Origin: a virus
Direction: 5' to 3' (one strand)
Virus record (IMG/VR): IMGVR_UViG_3300027752_000124
Span: 1-22,438 of that record
DNA: 22,438 nt
Within the stretch, counting starts at the first letter, position 1. Each line of letters opens with the position of its first letter. Below are positions 13,949 through 22,326 of this stretch, piece after piece. The notes under the pieces are model-generated. The model was not told the DNA's origin. It worked only from the letters and a program-made list of their open reading frames with translations, and did no database searches. The position numbers and the translations under genes were made by a program.

Positions 13949-15391
13949 TTAGATTCCTTTGAATAATACAAAGTTGTTAGCAGCTTGAGTTACTAAACAT
14001 CTTTCAGATAGGAAGTTTACTTCCATTGCATCTAAAGTAGATGTTGTTGCTCCTCCAGCAGAACCAGTTAACCAAGATTTCATACGTCTATCATCAGATG
14101 CAGACGCTCTATATCTTACGTGTAAGAAAGGTCTTCTAATGTTAGTTCCTAAAATTTGGTCATACACTGTAGATGTTCCAGCAGGTACTAATACTCCTTC
14201 GATAGAAGAGATACCAGTTAAACCTCCACGCGTAGAAGCATCGTTTAAGTATTTCCAGTCAGTCTTGTAAAAGTCATAAGAACCACGTCTGAATCCTGAG
14301 AATCCTAGGTTCAAAGCCATTTCTTCTGAGTTTTCAAATAAACCAAAAGCAGTACCTCCAGCGAATCCACCAGAAATAGAAGCTAACATATCGTCAAAAT
14401 CTAAAGACGTTTGTCTTTGTAAGAATAACATGTTCTCTTCAATTGCTCCTTGTGTATCTAAGTTCTTCAAGATAGCATCAAACTCATCTAAACCAGCAGC
14501 AGCAGTAAATCCTACTTCTACGTTTCCACGAGATTGAATAGCAGCAAATAATCCTTGTGATCCAGGGTTTGTTGCAGTAGTTGCAACTACTTGGTTGTAC
14601 TCAGCTTCTACCATACTCATTTCTAAGTAATCTTCGAAACGTAATCTTGTCTCAGACTCAGCTTTTAAATACCATAAGTATCCAGATGTTCCGTCTTCAG
14701 TTGCTACTTCAACCCATCCAATTTGTGACATATCAGAACCAGAGATTGTATACTGATTTCTTAAGATGATAGGAGAGTTAGAGTACTGCGTGAAAGAAGG
14801 TTGTACTGATACACGCGCACCAGTTGCAACATTAGATCCTTTAGAATAGTCAGAACCGTATACAAATACTTTGATACCTGTTCCAACAACTGCTCCTCCA
14901 ACACCAACTAAGTTTCCACCAAGACCAGTGTTATCGTAAGACTGTACGGTGAAAGTACCTCCAACACCAGGCGCAGAAGCAGTTACAATAGCTTTAGCCT
15001 CAGCTCCTGTAGCAGGGTTTAAAAGAACTACAGTGTCGTTTACAGATACAACATTTGTATCAGCAGCTCCAACAGTAATAATGTTTGTTGGACCCGCAGC
15101 TCCAACGTTTGCAGCTACACCAACTCCATTATAAGAGATGTGTAATCTGTTTTGCTCAGACCAAATTACTTGATCAGAAGTCATTGGCATTTCAGCGCCA
15201 ACCATTTTTAAGAATCCAGATAACGTTCTGTTTCCATAACGCTCTACTTCTTGTTCATAAATTTCAGGTAAATACTGTTGTGCGAAGTTATTCGCTCCAG
15301 CACCAGCTCCGTTAAACTGGAGGTAGTTACTCTGTAAAGGTTGTTGTACTTGACTCGGTTGGATTGAACCGAATTGTGGAGTTAAACTCAT
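13949..15391 (-). CDS. Major capsid protein, 480 aa
   Basis: This forms the icosahedral shell. Length (480 aa), position after portal and candidate scaffold, and the sequence pattern fit a crAss-type HK97-fold capsid protein. An N-terminal arm leads to FAQQYLPEIYEQEVERYGNR (about 37-56) and then a beta-rich Gly/Ala/Val insertion (about 82-185). Next come a conserved-looking block, ILRNQYTISGSDMSQIGWVE (about 210-230), a helical spine (YLWYLKAESETRLRFEDYLE) and a C-terminal strand/helix set ending VTQAANNFVLFKGI. Codons are visibly biased (TAC, AAC, TTC, GGT, GCT, GTA), as expected of the most highly expressed gene. The leader (TTTAACTAAAAAACAATTAT before the start) is A-rich without a Shine-Dalgarno. 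I see no protease cleavage site. Confidence 0.85.
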   Translation of the reverse strand: MSLTPQFGSIQPSQVQQPLQSNYLQFNGAGAGANNFAQQYLPEIYEQEVERYGNRTLSGFLKMVGAEMPMTSDQVIWSEQNRLHISYNGVGVAANVGAAGPTNIITVGAADTNVVSVNDTVVLLNPATGAEAKAIVTASAPGVGGTFTVQSYDNTGLGGNLVGVGGAVVGTGIKVFVYGSDYSKGSNVATGARVSVQPSFTQYSNSPIILRNQYTISGSDMSQIGWVEVATEDGTSGYLWYLKAESETRLRFEDYLEMSMVEAEYNQVVATTATNPGSQGLFAAIQSRGNVEVGFTAAAGLDEFDAILKNLDTQGAIEENMLFLQRQTSLDFDDMLASISGGFAGGTAFGLFENSEEMALNLGFSGFRRGSYDFYKTDWKYLNDASTRGGLTGISSIEGVLVPAGTSTVYDQILGTNIRRPFLHVRYRASASDDRRMKSWLTGSAGGATTSTLDAMEVNFLSERCLVTQAANNFVLFKGI

Positions 15392-15403
15392 AATAATTGT
15401 TTT

Positions 15404-16615
15404 TTAGTTAAATTTAGTTTTTTTAATACTTAGTTTTGAAGTATCAGAACCGCTATTAACCGCTTTAACTTTCCATCCATTTACAAATTCAGAACCAACA
15501 GATGTTTTTCTTGGCTGTGTTGTAATGTTTTTAGATTTAGCTATAACCTCTTTGACTGAATCGGCTTTACCCTGTTCGTAAAAATGTTGAGCTATTGTGT
15601 CAGCGTTTCTAGCAGCATACAAAGCTTTGTGGTAACCTTCTGCATCAGCTATTTCACCGTTTTTACCTAGGAACTTCCCAATAAAATTAGTGATATCTGA
15701 TTGTTGCTCGGCCACCGCTGAAGGGTTTTTAACACCATACCTAAACTTCTTTTCTCCAACGTTGAAATCAAAACCTTTGAAATCGTTATTAAAAAGATTG
15801 TTAGTAGTGTTTTTAAAACTCTCCTGTTTAGCAATGTTTACTTTCTGCTCTTCGTTATATCGGCTAAAAAAGTCAGATGCTTTCTGTTGGTCTTGAGTTA
15901 CGCCTGGTCTCAACTTGATCTCATCGTAATATTTACTCTTAGTTTCCTCTAGAAAGTTTCTAGCTTTATTAACTTCTTCTTTAAACGCAATTTTTTTCTT
16001 GCGTATATCTCTTTCCTCGTCTAAATCTTCATCATATTCATAATCTTCTAGGATTATATCCATGTCTTGATTATCTAGATAAGGTTTTGTTTTTCTGTAA
16101 TACTCTCTTAGTAATTGAGTTTCATCAACGTTAGAATAGTCAGCATTTAATCTAACGTAATCTTCAACAGTACCACCAGTATCTTCCATGAAGTTAACTA
16201 GTTTCTCTACGTTTTCTGGTAGCTTTCTACCCAGTACTTTCTCGTCTCTTACTGCTTCTTGAGCCTCTCTAGTTACTTGCTTTACTTCTTCTTCAGTTAC
16301 TTCTTGAAGTGGCGTAAACTCGGCAACAACATCTTCAGTGGGTTTGTCGTCTCCTTGTCCCACTTCTTGCAGTTCCACTTTGGGCTGTTCAGTTTGTAAC
16401 ACAGGTTCCTTTGTTTCTTGCTCTTGAATGGCATTTTCTTCAGGTTTTAAAGTGTCGTTTGGAATTACTACCTTAGTAATATCCTCTTTAGTTTCTAACT
16501 CAGGGGCTTTGATACTCACCTTTGTTATAGCCGAAGCTTCCTTGTTTAGTTGCTTAGGCTTGGTACTTTTTCCTTTTAAAGAAAAGTCACCTTCTTGTTT
16601 AGTTACTTCCTCCAT
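15404..16615 (-). CDS. Candidate capsid scaffold protein, 403 aa
   Basis: A highly charged, Glu/Lys-rich protein lying between the portal and major capsid genes, the usual place of the scaffold. The first 110 residues are low-complexity and acidic with many E, T, P and Q (for example VIPNDTLKPEENAIQEQETK), then EEVTEEEVKQVTREAQEAVR-like helices. Residues about 175-260 form a charged helical or coiled-coil region with a strongly acidic patch (DIILEDYEYDEDLDEERDIR). The C-terminus turns basic (KLSIKKTKFN), as in many scaffolds where a short basic tail binds the shell. No enzyme motif is visible, and no protease domain. Function is inferred from position and composition only. Start at 16615 follows the repeated AT-rich leader. 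Confidence 0.6.
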   Translation of the reverse strand: MEEVTKQEGDFSLKGKSTKPKQLNKEASAITKVSIKAPELETKEDITKVVIPNDTLKPEENAIQEQETKEPVLQTEQPKVELQEVGQGDDKPTEDVVAEFTPLQEVTEEEVKQVTREAQEAVRDEKVLGRKLPENVEKLVNFMEDTGGTVEDYVRLNADYSNVDETQLLREYYRKTKPYLDNQDMDIILEDYEYDEDLDEERDIRKKKIAFKEEVNKARNFLEETKSKYYDEIKLRPGVTQDQQKASDFFSRYNEEQKVNIAKQESFKNTTNNLFNNDFKGFDFNVGEKKFRYGVKNPSAVAEQQSDITNFIGKFLGKNGEIADAEGYHKALYAARNADTIAQHFYEQGKADSVKEVIAKSKNITTQPRKTSVGSEFVNGWKVKAVNSGSDTSKLSIKKTKFN

Positions 16616-16641
16616 AATATAATATAATTAAATAGTTAATT
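16612..16641 (-). promoter_or_regulatory. AT-rich leader of the candidate scaffold gene (copy of the 13812-13841 element)
   Basis: It shares 25 of 30 positions with the leader of the 273-aa gene, including AATTAAC and ATATTATGG across the start codon, and has TGTCA just upstream. It lies in the 36-base gap after the portal gene. Similar but weaker TTAAC-plus-A-rich leaders precede the capsid and A1 genes. Confidence 0.45.
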
Positions 16642-16651
16642 GTTGACAGTA

Positions 16652-19063
16652 CTAGAAGTCATCTAGTCCGAAACCACCAAGTGTGTCATTTCCGGCTGAT
16701 TCAAAATTTGTTGGCAATGAATCATTCTGTCTTTGTGATATCATCTCAGATTGCTGAGTTGCTTGTATTTTAGTTCTTTCGTCCTTCCTGTCTTCTATTT
16801 CTTTTTCTTTAGCTCCTTCTGCGTTAGCTCTTATCTGGGCTAGTTGCATATTGTAGTTAAACTCTTCAGCCATCAACTGCTTCTTAATCTCTGCTTCTTG
16901 CTGTAGGTATTGAATCTTAAATTGCGACTTGCCTTGTTCGAATTGTAAATTAGTCTCTGTTAAAGCTTGTTGCTTTTGAACTTCAGACATAGCCGCTTGT
17001 TCAGCCGCTTGAGCACTAGCTTGAGATTGAGCTTGAATGTTTTGAAGGTTTTGTTCTTGAGCTGCTTCTGCCTTTCTTTTACGCTTAACTTTAAGCATTT
17101 GATTAGCTAGTTTCATATTAGATATATCTCTTATATCTATTACGTCCTCTAAGTCTATACTACCTGTTTGTAAAGCTATTTGAATGTTTTTTTCTAATGA
17201 TTGTTTATCTTCTTCGTCTGGTTCTAAATCTAAGAATATACCAAACTCATGCATGTTTAAATTTTCAACTTGCTTTAAAGTATCTACATTGAAAGAACTT
17301 ATAGAGTTCATTAAGGCGTTTCTAGTTAAAGGAAAAGCTATCATATCAGCCGCTCTTAAACTAATATTCTCAGCATTTTTTATAGTTAAATACATCAACG
17401 ATTGCAGTATATGCTTAGTAGCTGTGTTAGATGCCGTAGCTGCTAGCTTCTGTAATCCAACTAAAGAATCCTTAGCTGGTTGACTTCCGTCTCTAGCTTC
17501 GTTTAATCCAGTTACATCTCTAATCATTTGAAGATAGTACTGGTAAGTTTGTATTAAAGCTTGTATCTTTCCAATACCAGAAGAACTTTGTAATTCTTGA
17601 ATAGGTATTTTACCTCTATTAGGATCACCGTCTTGAGTTAAGGATCTACCAACAATACTACCAGTTTGGAAGTACATATTTAAAGCTTCTTGAGCATTGT
17701 AGTTTGTACCGTTGCCTAAATCAACTTCAGCCAAACCATCTACATCTACAAAGACACCATCGGGAACTAGCTTTTGTAGCACTTGTTGTATTTTAAGATG
17801 TGTCACCTGAATCATATCAGCAAAGCTTATAGTCTTACTAACTATAGACTCAATTCTACCTTGATACATTCTAGGAGCTGATAAGCTATAATTCATAGAA
17901 ACCTTTGTTTGATCGCTATAAGGTCTTGTCATGTTCTCGGCTAGTTCCCATCTAAGCATTTGATCGTGCCCCAGTATCTTAGCCCCGCTGTATAAAACTT
18001 CTATAGATCTACTTACTGTATCAAATTTATCGTTTTTCGGTGGAGCATAAGTATCTGGTTTTTCAAGAGACTTTTCTAAGCCCTGCTCTGTTTGCTTTAT
18101 TTTCCACACTTGATCTGAGTATGTTTTGTACTCAAAGTAAAGAACTTGAACGCTATTTTGATCACTATTCTGCCCTCTAGGAGTTCTAGTATAGCTTGAA
18201 TCTCCAGGATATTTTTGTATCTTTTCTAACTCTTCATCAGTTAAATCAGGAAATTCTTTTTTTAGTTCTTGTAAACTTATGCTTTTAACTTCTCCTACAT
18301 AGTATATGTCCTCAAAATTAGGATCTTCAGTGTAAGAGTATATTACATCTACTGGGTCTACATACTCTACAGTAATTCCATTAGCTAAATTAAAGCTAGT
18401 TTTACTACAAGCAATACCTAGAACTGTTAAGTCATAAGCTAATCTTCTTTTAGTCTGCTCATACTTGTTGAAACTGAAAACATTTTCAATTAACTCTTCT
18501 TCAGCTATCTCTATAGCTTGTTTATATTTTAACTGCATGTGAAGATCTAGCTCTTCTTTATCTCTTGGTAGTTCTTCTACGGGTATGCTAGTTCTCTTTA
18601 AATCTATACCAGTCTTCTGCATAGTTTCAGCCATGAGTTCAGCGGCAAAAGCATCTTCTGCTATAGCCGTAGCGTGGTCTGTTCTTTGTTTTACAGCAAA
18701 CGGGTCTGAAGCACGTGATCTTATCTTGTACCCTTTATCTGTCATACCGTTTACAACTATATCAACAAATTTAGATAAAACAGCAATAGGCTTCCAATCC
18801 AAATTAAGATAAGACAAATCACCGTTTATAGATAATTCGTCTTTATATTTTCTAACTGATTGTTCTCCTCTAGCATATAGTCTTAAGTTATGGAAGTACT
18901 GCCAATTGTTAGCAAAACGACCTCCAGAAGCTAATCCTGTATCTCCTCTAAACCATTCGTTCTCTATCGCTCTTCCTACGGCTTTACCGTAATCGTAGCT
19001 TTGTTTCTCTTCATCAGAAACTACCTGGCTTGGAAAAGTGCTATTTGAATTTGTATAAATCAT
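16652..19063 (-). CDS. Portal protein, 803 aa
   Basis: This forms the dodecameric ring at one vertex through which DNA enters and to which the tail attaches. It directly follows the large terminase (TAAATG junction) and precedes the scaffold and capsid genes, the classic portal position. The length suits the long portals of crAss-like phages. The N-terminal part has KAVGRAIENEWFRGD and WQYFHNLRLYARGEQSVRKY segments. The middle has alternating strands and helices with GITVEYVDPVDVIYSY and VLQKLVPDGVFVDVDGL. A segment at IRDVTGLNEARDGSQPAKDS suits the stem and tunnel-loop region. Residues about 675-785 are a long Gln/Ala/Glu/Lys helix, the expected C-terminal barrel. The tail after that is disordered and ends GGFGLDDF. 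Confidence 0.8.
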   Translation of the reverse strand: MIYTNSNSTFPSQVVSDEEKQSYDYGKAVGRAIENEWFRGDTGLASGGRFANNWQYFHNLRLYARGEQSVRKYKDELSINGDLSYLNLDWKPIAVLSKFVDIVVNGMTDKGYKIRSRASDPFAVKQRTDHATAIAEDAFAAELMAETMQKTGIDLKRTSIPVEELPRDKEELDLHMQLKYKQAIEIAEEELIENVFSFNKYEQTKRRLAYDLTVLGIACSKTSFNLANGITVEYVDPVDVIYSYTEDPNFEDIYYVGEVKSISLQELKKEFPDLTDEELEKIQKYPGDSSYTRTPRGQNSDQNSVQVLYFEYKTYSDQVWKIKQTEQGLEKSLEKPDTYAPPKNDKFDTVSRSIEVLYSGAKILGHDQMLRWELAENMTRPYSDQTKVSMNYSLSAPRMYQGRIESIVSKTISFADMIQVTHLKIQQVLQKLVPDGVFVDVDGLAEVDLGNGTNYNAQEALNMYFQTGSIVGRSLTQDGDPNRGKIPIQELQSSSGIGKIQALIQTYQYYLQMIRDVTGLNEARDGSQPAKDSLVGLQKLAATASNTATKHILQSLMYLTIKNAENISLRAADMIAFPLTRNALMNSISSFNVDTLKQVENLNMHEFGIFLDLEPDEEDKQSLEKNIQIALQTGSIDLEDVIDIRDISNMKLANQMLKVKRKRKAEAAQEQNLQNIQAQSQASAQAAEQAAMSEVQKQQALTETNLQFEQGKSQFKIQYLQQEAEIKKQLMAEEFNYNMQLAQIRANAEGAKEKEIEDRKDERTKIQATQQSEMISQRQNDSLPTNFESAGNDTLGGFGLDDF

Positions 19064-21274
19064 TTATCTTATTATTTTTGAGAACTCTCCGTTGTTGTCG
19101 TATTTTTTAAAACCTAGTGGAGAAACTTTTTTAGCTTGAGTAAAAACAGGTGTATACCTATTCTTATTACAAGCCATCAATGCTAATCCAGAGCTTATAG
19201 AAGCATCATGACTAGTTCTATTGTTTATATTAAACCTAGCCCAATCCTCTAATGTTCTTTGAAAGTACATATTACCATAACCTTCTTCTGTTTTACCAAC
19301 GTGAGAATTTATATATGTTTCTATCGCTGAAGCATGAGCTTGTTTTATGTCTTCACTAGAGTTAGGTATTCCACCTATTTCTTTTTCTGTTACTGATAAT
19401 TTATTCCAAACCTTGTCAGGTCTATTCATTGAAAACCCTCTATAACCTCTTCTTTTGAAATGATAAAGTAATCTAGGTTTGTTATTCTCGCATAGTATTG
19501 GCATGCCGTAAAACACGCAAGCCATCAATACGTCTTCAAAGAATATCTCAGCCGTTTGAGGTCTAGCTATATATTCTAAAAAAAACTGATTAGGTGGAAC
19601 ATCTTCCATGCTAAACTTAGTCAAACCAGCTAAAGCTCCGTTAGAACCTCTCTTATCAACCGTACCTGATATATCATAACTATCACAGCCAAATGCTCCG
19701 CAGTGTTCGTTACCAGGGTATTTAACCCCATTCTTTACTATCACACGGTTTTGAAGATTAACAGGTGGAACCCAAGATATTTTAAACCTACCGTCTTTAT
19801 TAGGTATGAATATAACTTTTGAATCCAACTTAGCATTCTCCCATTGAAAAGTACCAGTAGTAACTACCGACGTATTCTTAAGGTCTGCATTGTAATCTAT
19901 TTGTTCGTATATTTTCGTTAGGTTAAATAAAGACTCTTTCGCTTCGTCTCTGAATGCATGTTCTTCAGTTCTTGGGAATTGTCTATAAAATTCATTTAAC
20001 CCATCTTGATCATCTTTTAATCCTTCTACCTCGTTCTTCCAAAACTCTATAACACCTAATGTTATCTTGTCTCCAAAAACATCTAGAACTTCTTCCTTGG
20101 GTGTATCGAATACAGGAAAGCCATAAGAATCGATGTATCCTTCGTAGTTCCATTCCATAGGTATGAACAAAGAATAGAGTCCTGAACTAGTCTGCCCGTT
20201 GCGGTTTCTCTTTGTAGTGTCTGATGCATGATATAATTTCTTAAAGTTCTCCCCTCCTTTATCTAAAGCATTTGACGTTGATCCCATCATACACTTTCCA
20301 ATAATTCTAGAACCTAATCTTAACGTTGTTTTCGTAACCCTCCAGTTATTGAGGATGTTGTTTGGCCTCTCCCACTTACCGCTCTCATCGTGGACGAGTA
20401 GCTTGAGCTTCTCTCCATCGTAGGCATTATCACCTGTGTTTTTCCAGTCGATTGTGGTATCAAGACCTGTAAGCGTCTCAAGCTGTGTTTTTGAATCGAG
20501 TCCTTTACGGGTGAGTTTTGAGGCGGGTACACGATAGGCGAGTTCTGTCTTTGGCCTATCCATACCGTCTTGAATCGGTTTAAAGAAAAATGGGTAGTTG
20601 ACCGATATGGGTACAACTTTATCTGTGAACATTTTCTTTGCATCGGCTCCAGATTTGGACAAAATCCCGAAGCGTGAATCGCTTGATATGGTTGCCATGT
20701 TAACAGCCTCTCCTGATGCCATGAATGAAAATCCAGAACGTCTGTTCTTGAGATATGACATGCCATAACATCTCCTGTCTGCCTTGCAAGCTTCCCAGAA
20801 TATATAGAATAGTCTATTGGACTCTCGAAAATCTGGCTGCCCAACATCAATTTTGGACCACTGCAGGTACATGTAATGAGTGCCAGTAATATAAGTAGGC
20901 TTGTCTTTATTAAAAAACCACAACCCTTTTTCACGCCTTTGAAACTCTTCTTCAATATAGTCATACCATTCTTCTTTAAAATCTTCAGAGTAATTCTTCC
21001 AGTCAAAAACAGTTTTAATGTTTTTTAATTCTTTAGGATAGTCAGCGGCTTTCCACTTGTCACCTTCTTTCTTAACTACATCAACAGCTTTTGGTAAGGC
21101 TATAACTAAGTTTTGTATTTCGTAAATCTCCCCAATTTCACCAGTCTTACTGATAATAACCATATCGTGGTCTTCATCGTAACCGTAGTTCCATTTCTTA
21201 AATTTATTATTTCTATTTAAGATCTTGGTTTTAACGTAGTTGGGTAGTATTTTATATAATGACTGCTCGTACAT
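19064..21274 (-). CDS. terL: Terminase large subunit (packaging ATPase-nuclease), 736 aa
   Basis: This pumps DNA into the capsid and cuts it. The N-terminal ATPase shows a deviant Walker A around residues 172-181 (YLKNRRSGFS, lacking the usual GK[ST]) and a Walker B near 288-297 (LKLLVHDES, hydrophobic strand then DE). The C-terminal RNase H-like nuclease shows an acidic strand near 528-534 (GCDSYD), a middle CENN near 590, and a last acidic site near 686 (HDASISSGLAL). Length and motif spacing fit crAss-like terminases. The start overlaps the stop of the 91-aa gene by one base (TAATG). About 540 bases covering the ATPase core (roughly 20340-20880) are clearly higher in GC with different codon choice, suggesting recombination or a chimeric assembly. 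The reading frame is intact through it. Confidence 0.85.
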   Translation of the reverse strand: MYEQSLYKILPNYVKTKILNRNNKFKKWNYGYDEDHDMVIISKTGEIGEIYEIQNLVIALPKAVDVVKKEGDKWKAADYPKELKNIKTVFDWKNYSEDFKEEWYDYIEEEFQRREKGLWFFNKDKPTYITGTHYMYLQWSKIDVGQPDFRESNRLFYIFWEACKADRRCYGMSYLKNRRSGFSFMASGEAVNMATISSDSRFGILSKSGADAKKMFTDKVVPISVNYPFFFKPIQDGMDRPKTELAYRVPASKLTRKGLDSKTQLETLTGLDTTIDWKNTGDNAYDGEKLKLLVHDESGKWERPNNILNNWRVTKTTLRLGSRIIGKCMMGSTSNALDKGGENFKKLYHASDTTKRNRNGQTSSGLYSLFIPMEWNYEGYIDSYGFPVFDTPKEEVLDVFGDKITLGVIEFWKNEVEGLKDDQDGLNEFYRQFPRTEEHAFRDEAKESLFNLTKIYEQIDYNADLKNTSVVTTGTFQWENAKLDSKVIFIPNKDGRFKISWVPPVNLQNRVIVKNGVKYPGNEHCGAFGCDSYDISGTVDKRGSNGALAGLTKFSMEDVPPNQFFLEYIARPQTAEIFFEDVLMACVFYGMPILCENNKPRLLYHFKRRGYRGFSMNRPDKVWNKLSVTEKEIGGIPNSSEDIKQAHASAIETYINSHVGKTEEGYGNMYFQRTLEDWARFNINNRTSHDASISSGLALMACNKNRYTPVFTQAKKVSPLGFKKYDNNGEFSKIIR

Positions 21275-21549
21275 TACTTAGATCTTCCTTCAGCGAATCC
21301 TTTAAAAGCTTTTTCTTCTTTAACTTCTTTAGGTTTCTCGTTAAGAATACTATCCTCTTCATCAATACGCTTAAGTATTTCAAAAGCATCAAATATTGCT
21401 AATTTTTTAGTAGCAGCAGCATTTTTAAGTTTATCTGCCGTTAAGTCATCATCTGAATCTACAATAAGCTCTTTAGCTACCTTAACTAGTTCCGCTATCG
21501 CGATGTGCCCAGCTTGGATTATACTCAACTTGGTTTCCTTGGTGTTCAT
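21274..21549 (-). CDS. Small helical protein before terL, possible small terminase subunit, 91 aa
   Basis: A 91-residue, mostly helical and acidic-then-basic protein with LSIIQAGHIAIAELVKVAKE near residues 8-27 and AATKKLAIFDAFEILKRIDE near 45-64. Its stop overlaps the terL start by one base. Adjacency to terL and small helical make-up suggest the small terminase subunit that selects DNA, but no helix-turn-helix is clear. The start at 21549 overlaps the co-chaperonin-like gene by 68 bases in a different frame, much longer than other overlaps here. This is the only ATG in the frame, and it follows an A/T-rich leader, so I keep it; a later non-ATG start is possible. Confidence 0.6.
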   Translation of the reverse strand: MNTKETKLSIIQAGHIAIAELVKVAKELIVDSDDDLTADKLKNAAATKKLAIFDAFEILKRIDEEDSILNEKPKEVKEEKAFKGFAEGRSK

Positions 21550-22099
21550 ATTTGATTACAATATCATTAGATTTCATACAAAAAACTCTTTGCTCGTCTA
21601 CGATAAAATCCCATTCACTGTTAGGAGTAAATCCTACAACATCTCCTGGGTTGATTTCAAGCGCTTCTAAGGACTTATTACCGTACTTTAGTATACCAAT
21701 AAGCTTTTGCTCTTTATCGTTCGTTAGAATGTCTTCGTTTTTTAGAGGCATTACAAAACACCTGTCTCCAAATGATTTCCAATCCTCTTTGTTCTTATAC
21801 AAGTATATCTGGTCTATAGCGCAGAAATATAGATCATCTTTAAAATATGATCTACTATTTTTCTTTACACCTTTCATGTCGTAGAATACTCTAAAAACAT
21901 TATGATGTATTAATACTATATCTCCTTTTTGTATGCTTGTCTTAAATGCCTTTGGTGTTTCAACTACAACCGCTAAGTTATTAACAGATTTGAAACTTTC
22001 TATCTTAGTATTTAAGACTAAAGTTTTATCACCAATCTTTATCTCGTTTTCATATCTATCACCAAGAGGCTTGATGATGAAGTCGTACAAGCTCTTCAT
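21482..22099 (-). CDS. Tandem GroES-like co-chaperonin domain protein, 205 aa
   Basis: Two successive halves each resemble a GroES/Cpn10 domain. Half one (about 1-100) has FIIKPLGDRYENEI at the start and SIQKGDIVLIHHNVFRVFYD, then FCAIDQIYLYK. Half two (about 104-190) has WKSFGDRCFVMPL, LIGILKYGN, EINPGDVVGFTPNSEWDFIV, then VFCMKSNDIVIKYE. GroES has the same order: an N-terminal RPLxDR, a G-x-V-x-A-V-G-x-G strand, V-K-x-G-D-x-V, and a final strand after E-x-D-I. Phage co-chaperonins such as T4 gp31 cap the host GroEL so it can fold the capsid protein, so a role in capsid folding is a reasonable inference. The mobile loop is not obvious in either half. Fused double Cpn10 proteins are known from chloroplast Cpn20. 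The start overlaps the previous stop by one base. Confidence 0.65.
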   Translation of the reverse strand: MKSLYDFIIKPLGDRYENEIKIGDKTLVLNTKIESFKSVNNLAVVVETPKAFKTSIQKGDIVLIHHNVFRVFYDMKGVKKNSRSYFKDDLYFCAIDQIYLYKNKEDWKSFGDRCFVMPLKNEDILTNDKEQKLIGILKYGNKSLEALEINPGDVVGFTPNSEWDFIVDEQRVFCMKSNDIVIKYEHQGNQVEYNPSWAHRDSGTS

Positions 22100-22326
22100 T
22101 AATACTCTAAATCGTATTCAACAGATATTGCCATGTTAGAATTAAACTTCTTCCATGGCATTACCTCATCTTCTTTTTTAATGTATATACTGTAAGAGTT
22201 TGATTCTTGATCATGTAGTATAGCTGTAATAGTGTGCCCGCCATAAACGTTTTGCCCGACCGCATAATGCATGGCATCGTTTTTATAATCAGAGCCTATA
22301 CTGATCTTTCTTACAATAGAGCTCAT
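22099..22326 (-). CDS. Small protein of unknown function, 75 aa
   Basis: A 75-residue protein with probable beta strands: VGQNVYGGHTITAILHDQ (about 23-40), SYSIYIKKEDEV (about 44-55), then WKKFNSNMAISVEYDLEY. Both ends overlap neighbours by one base in TAATG junctions, so it is translated in a coupled series with the genes on either side. There is no signal peptide, membrane segment or enzyme motif. I do not recognise a family. Its place before the co-chaperonin-like and terminase genes makes it a part of the packaging/head module. Confidence 0.65.
   Translation of the reverse strand: MSSIVRKISIGSDYKNDAMHYAVGQNVYGGHTITAILHDQESNSYSIYIKKEDEVMPWKKFNSNMAISVEYDLEY

Noticed and set aside
17184-17483. 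A 99-codon plus-strand frame opposite the portal gene, and similar plus-strand frames across the window
   Set aside because: All lie antisense to well-supported minus-strand genes, lack credible leaders and have shadow-like composition.
20320-21006. A 228-codon open frame on the minus strand inside the terminase gene, in another frame
   Set aside because: It lies wholly inside terL, its translation is rich in Cys, His and Leu with no domain-like pattern, and its openness is explained by the higher-GC block there.
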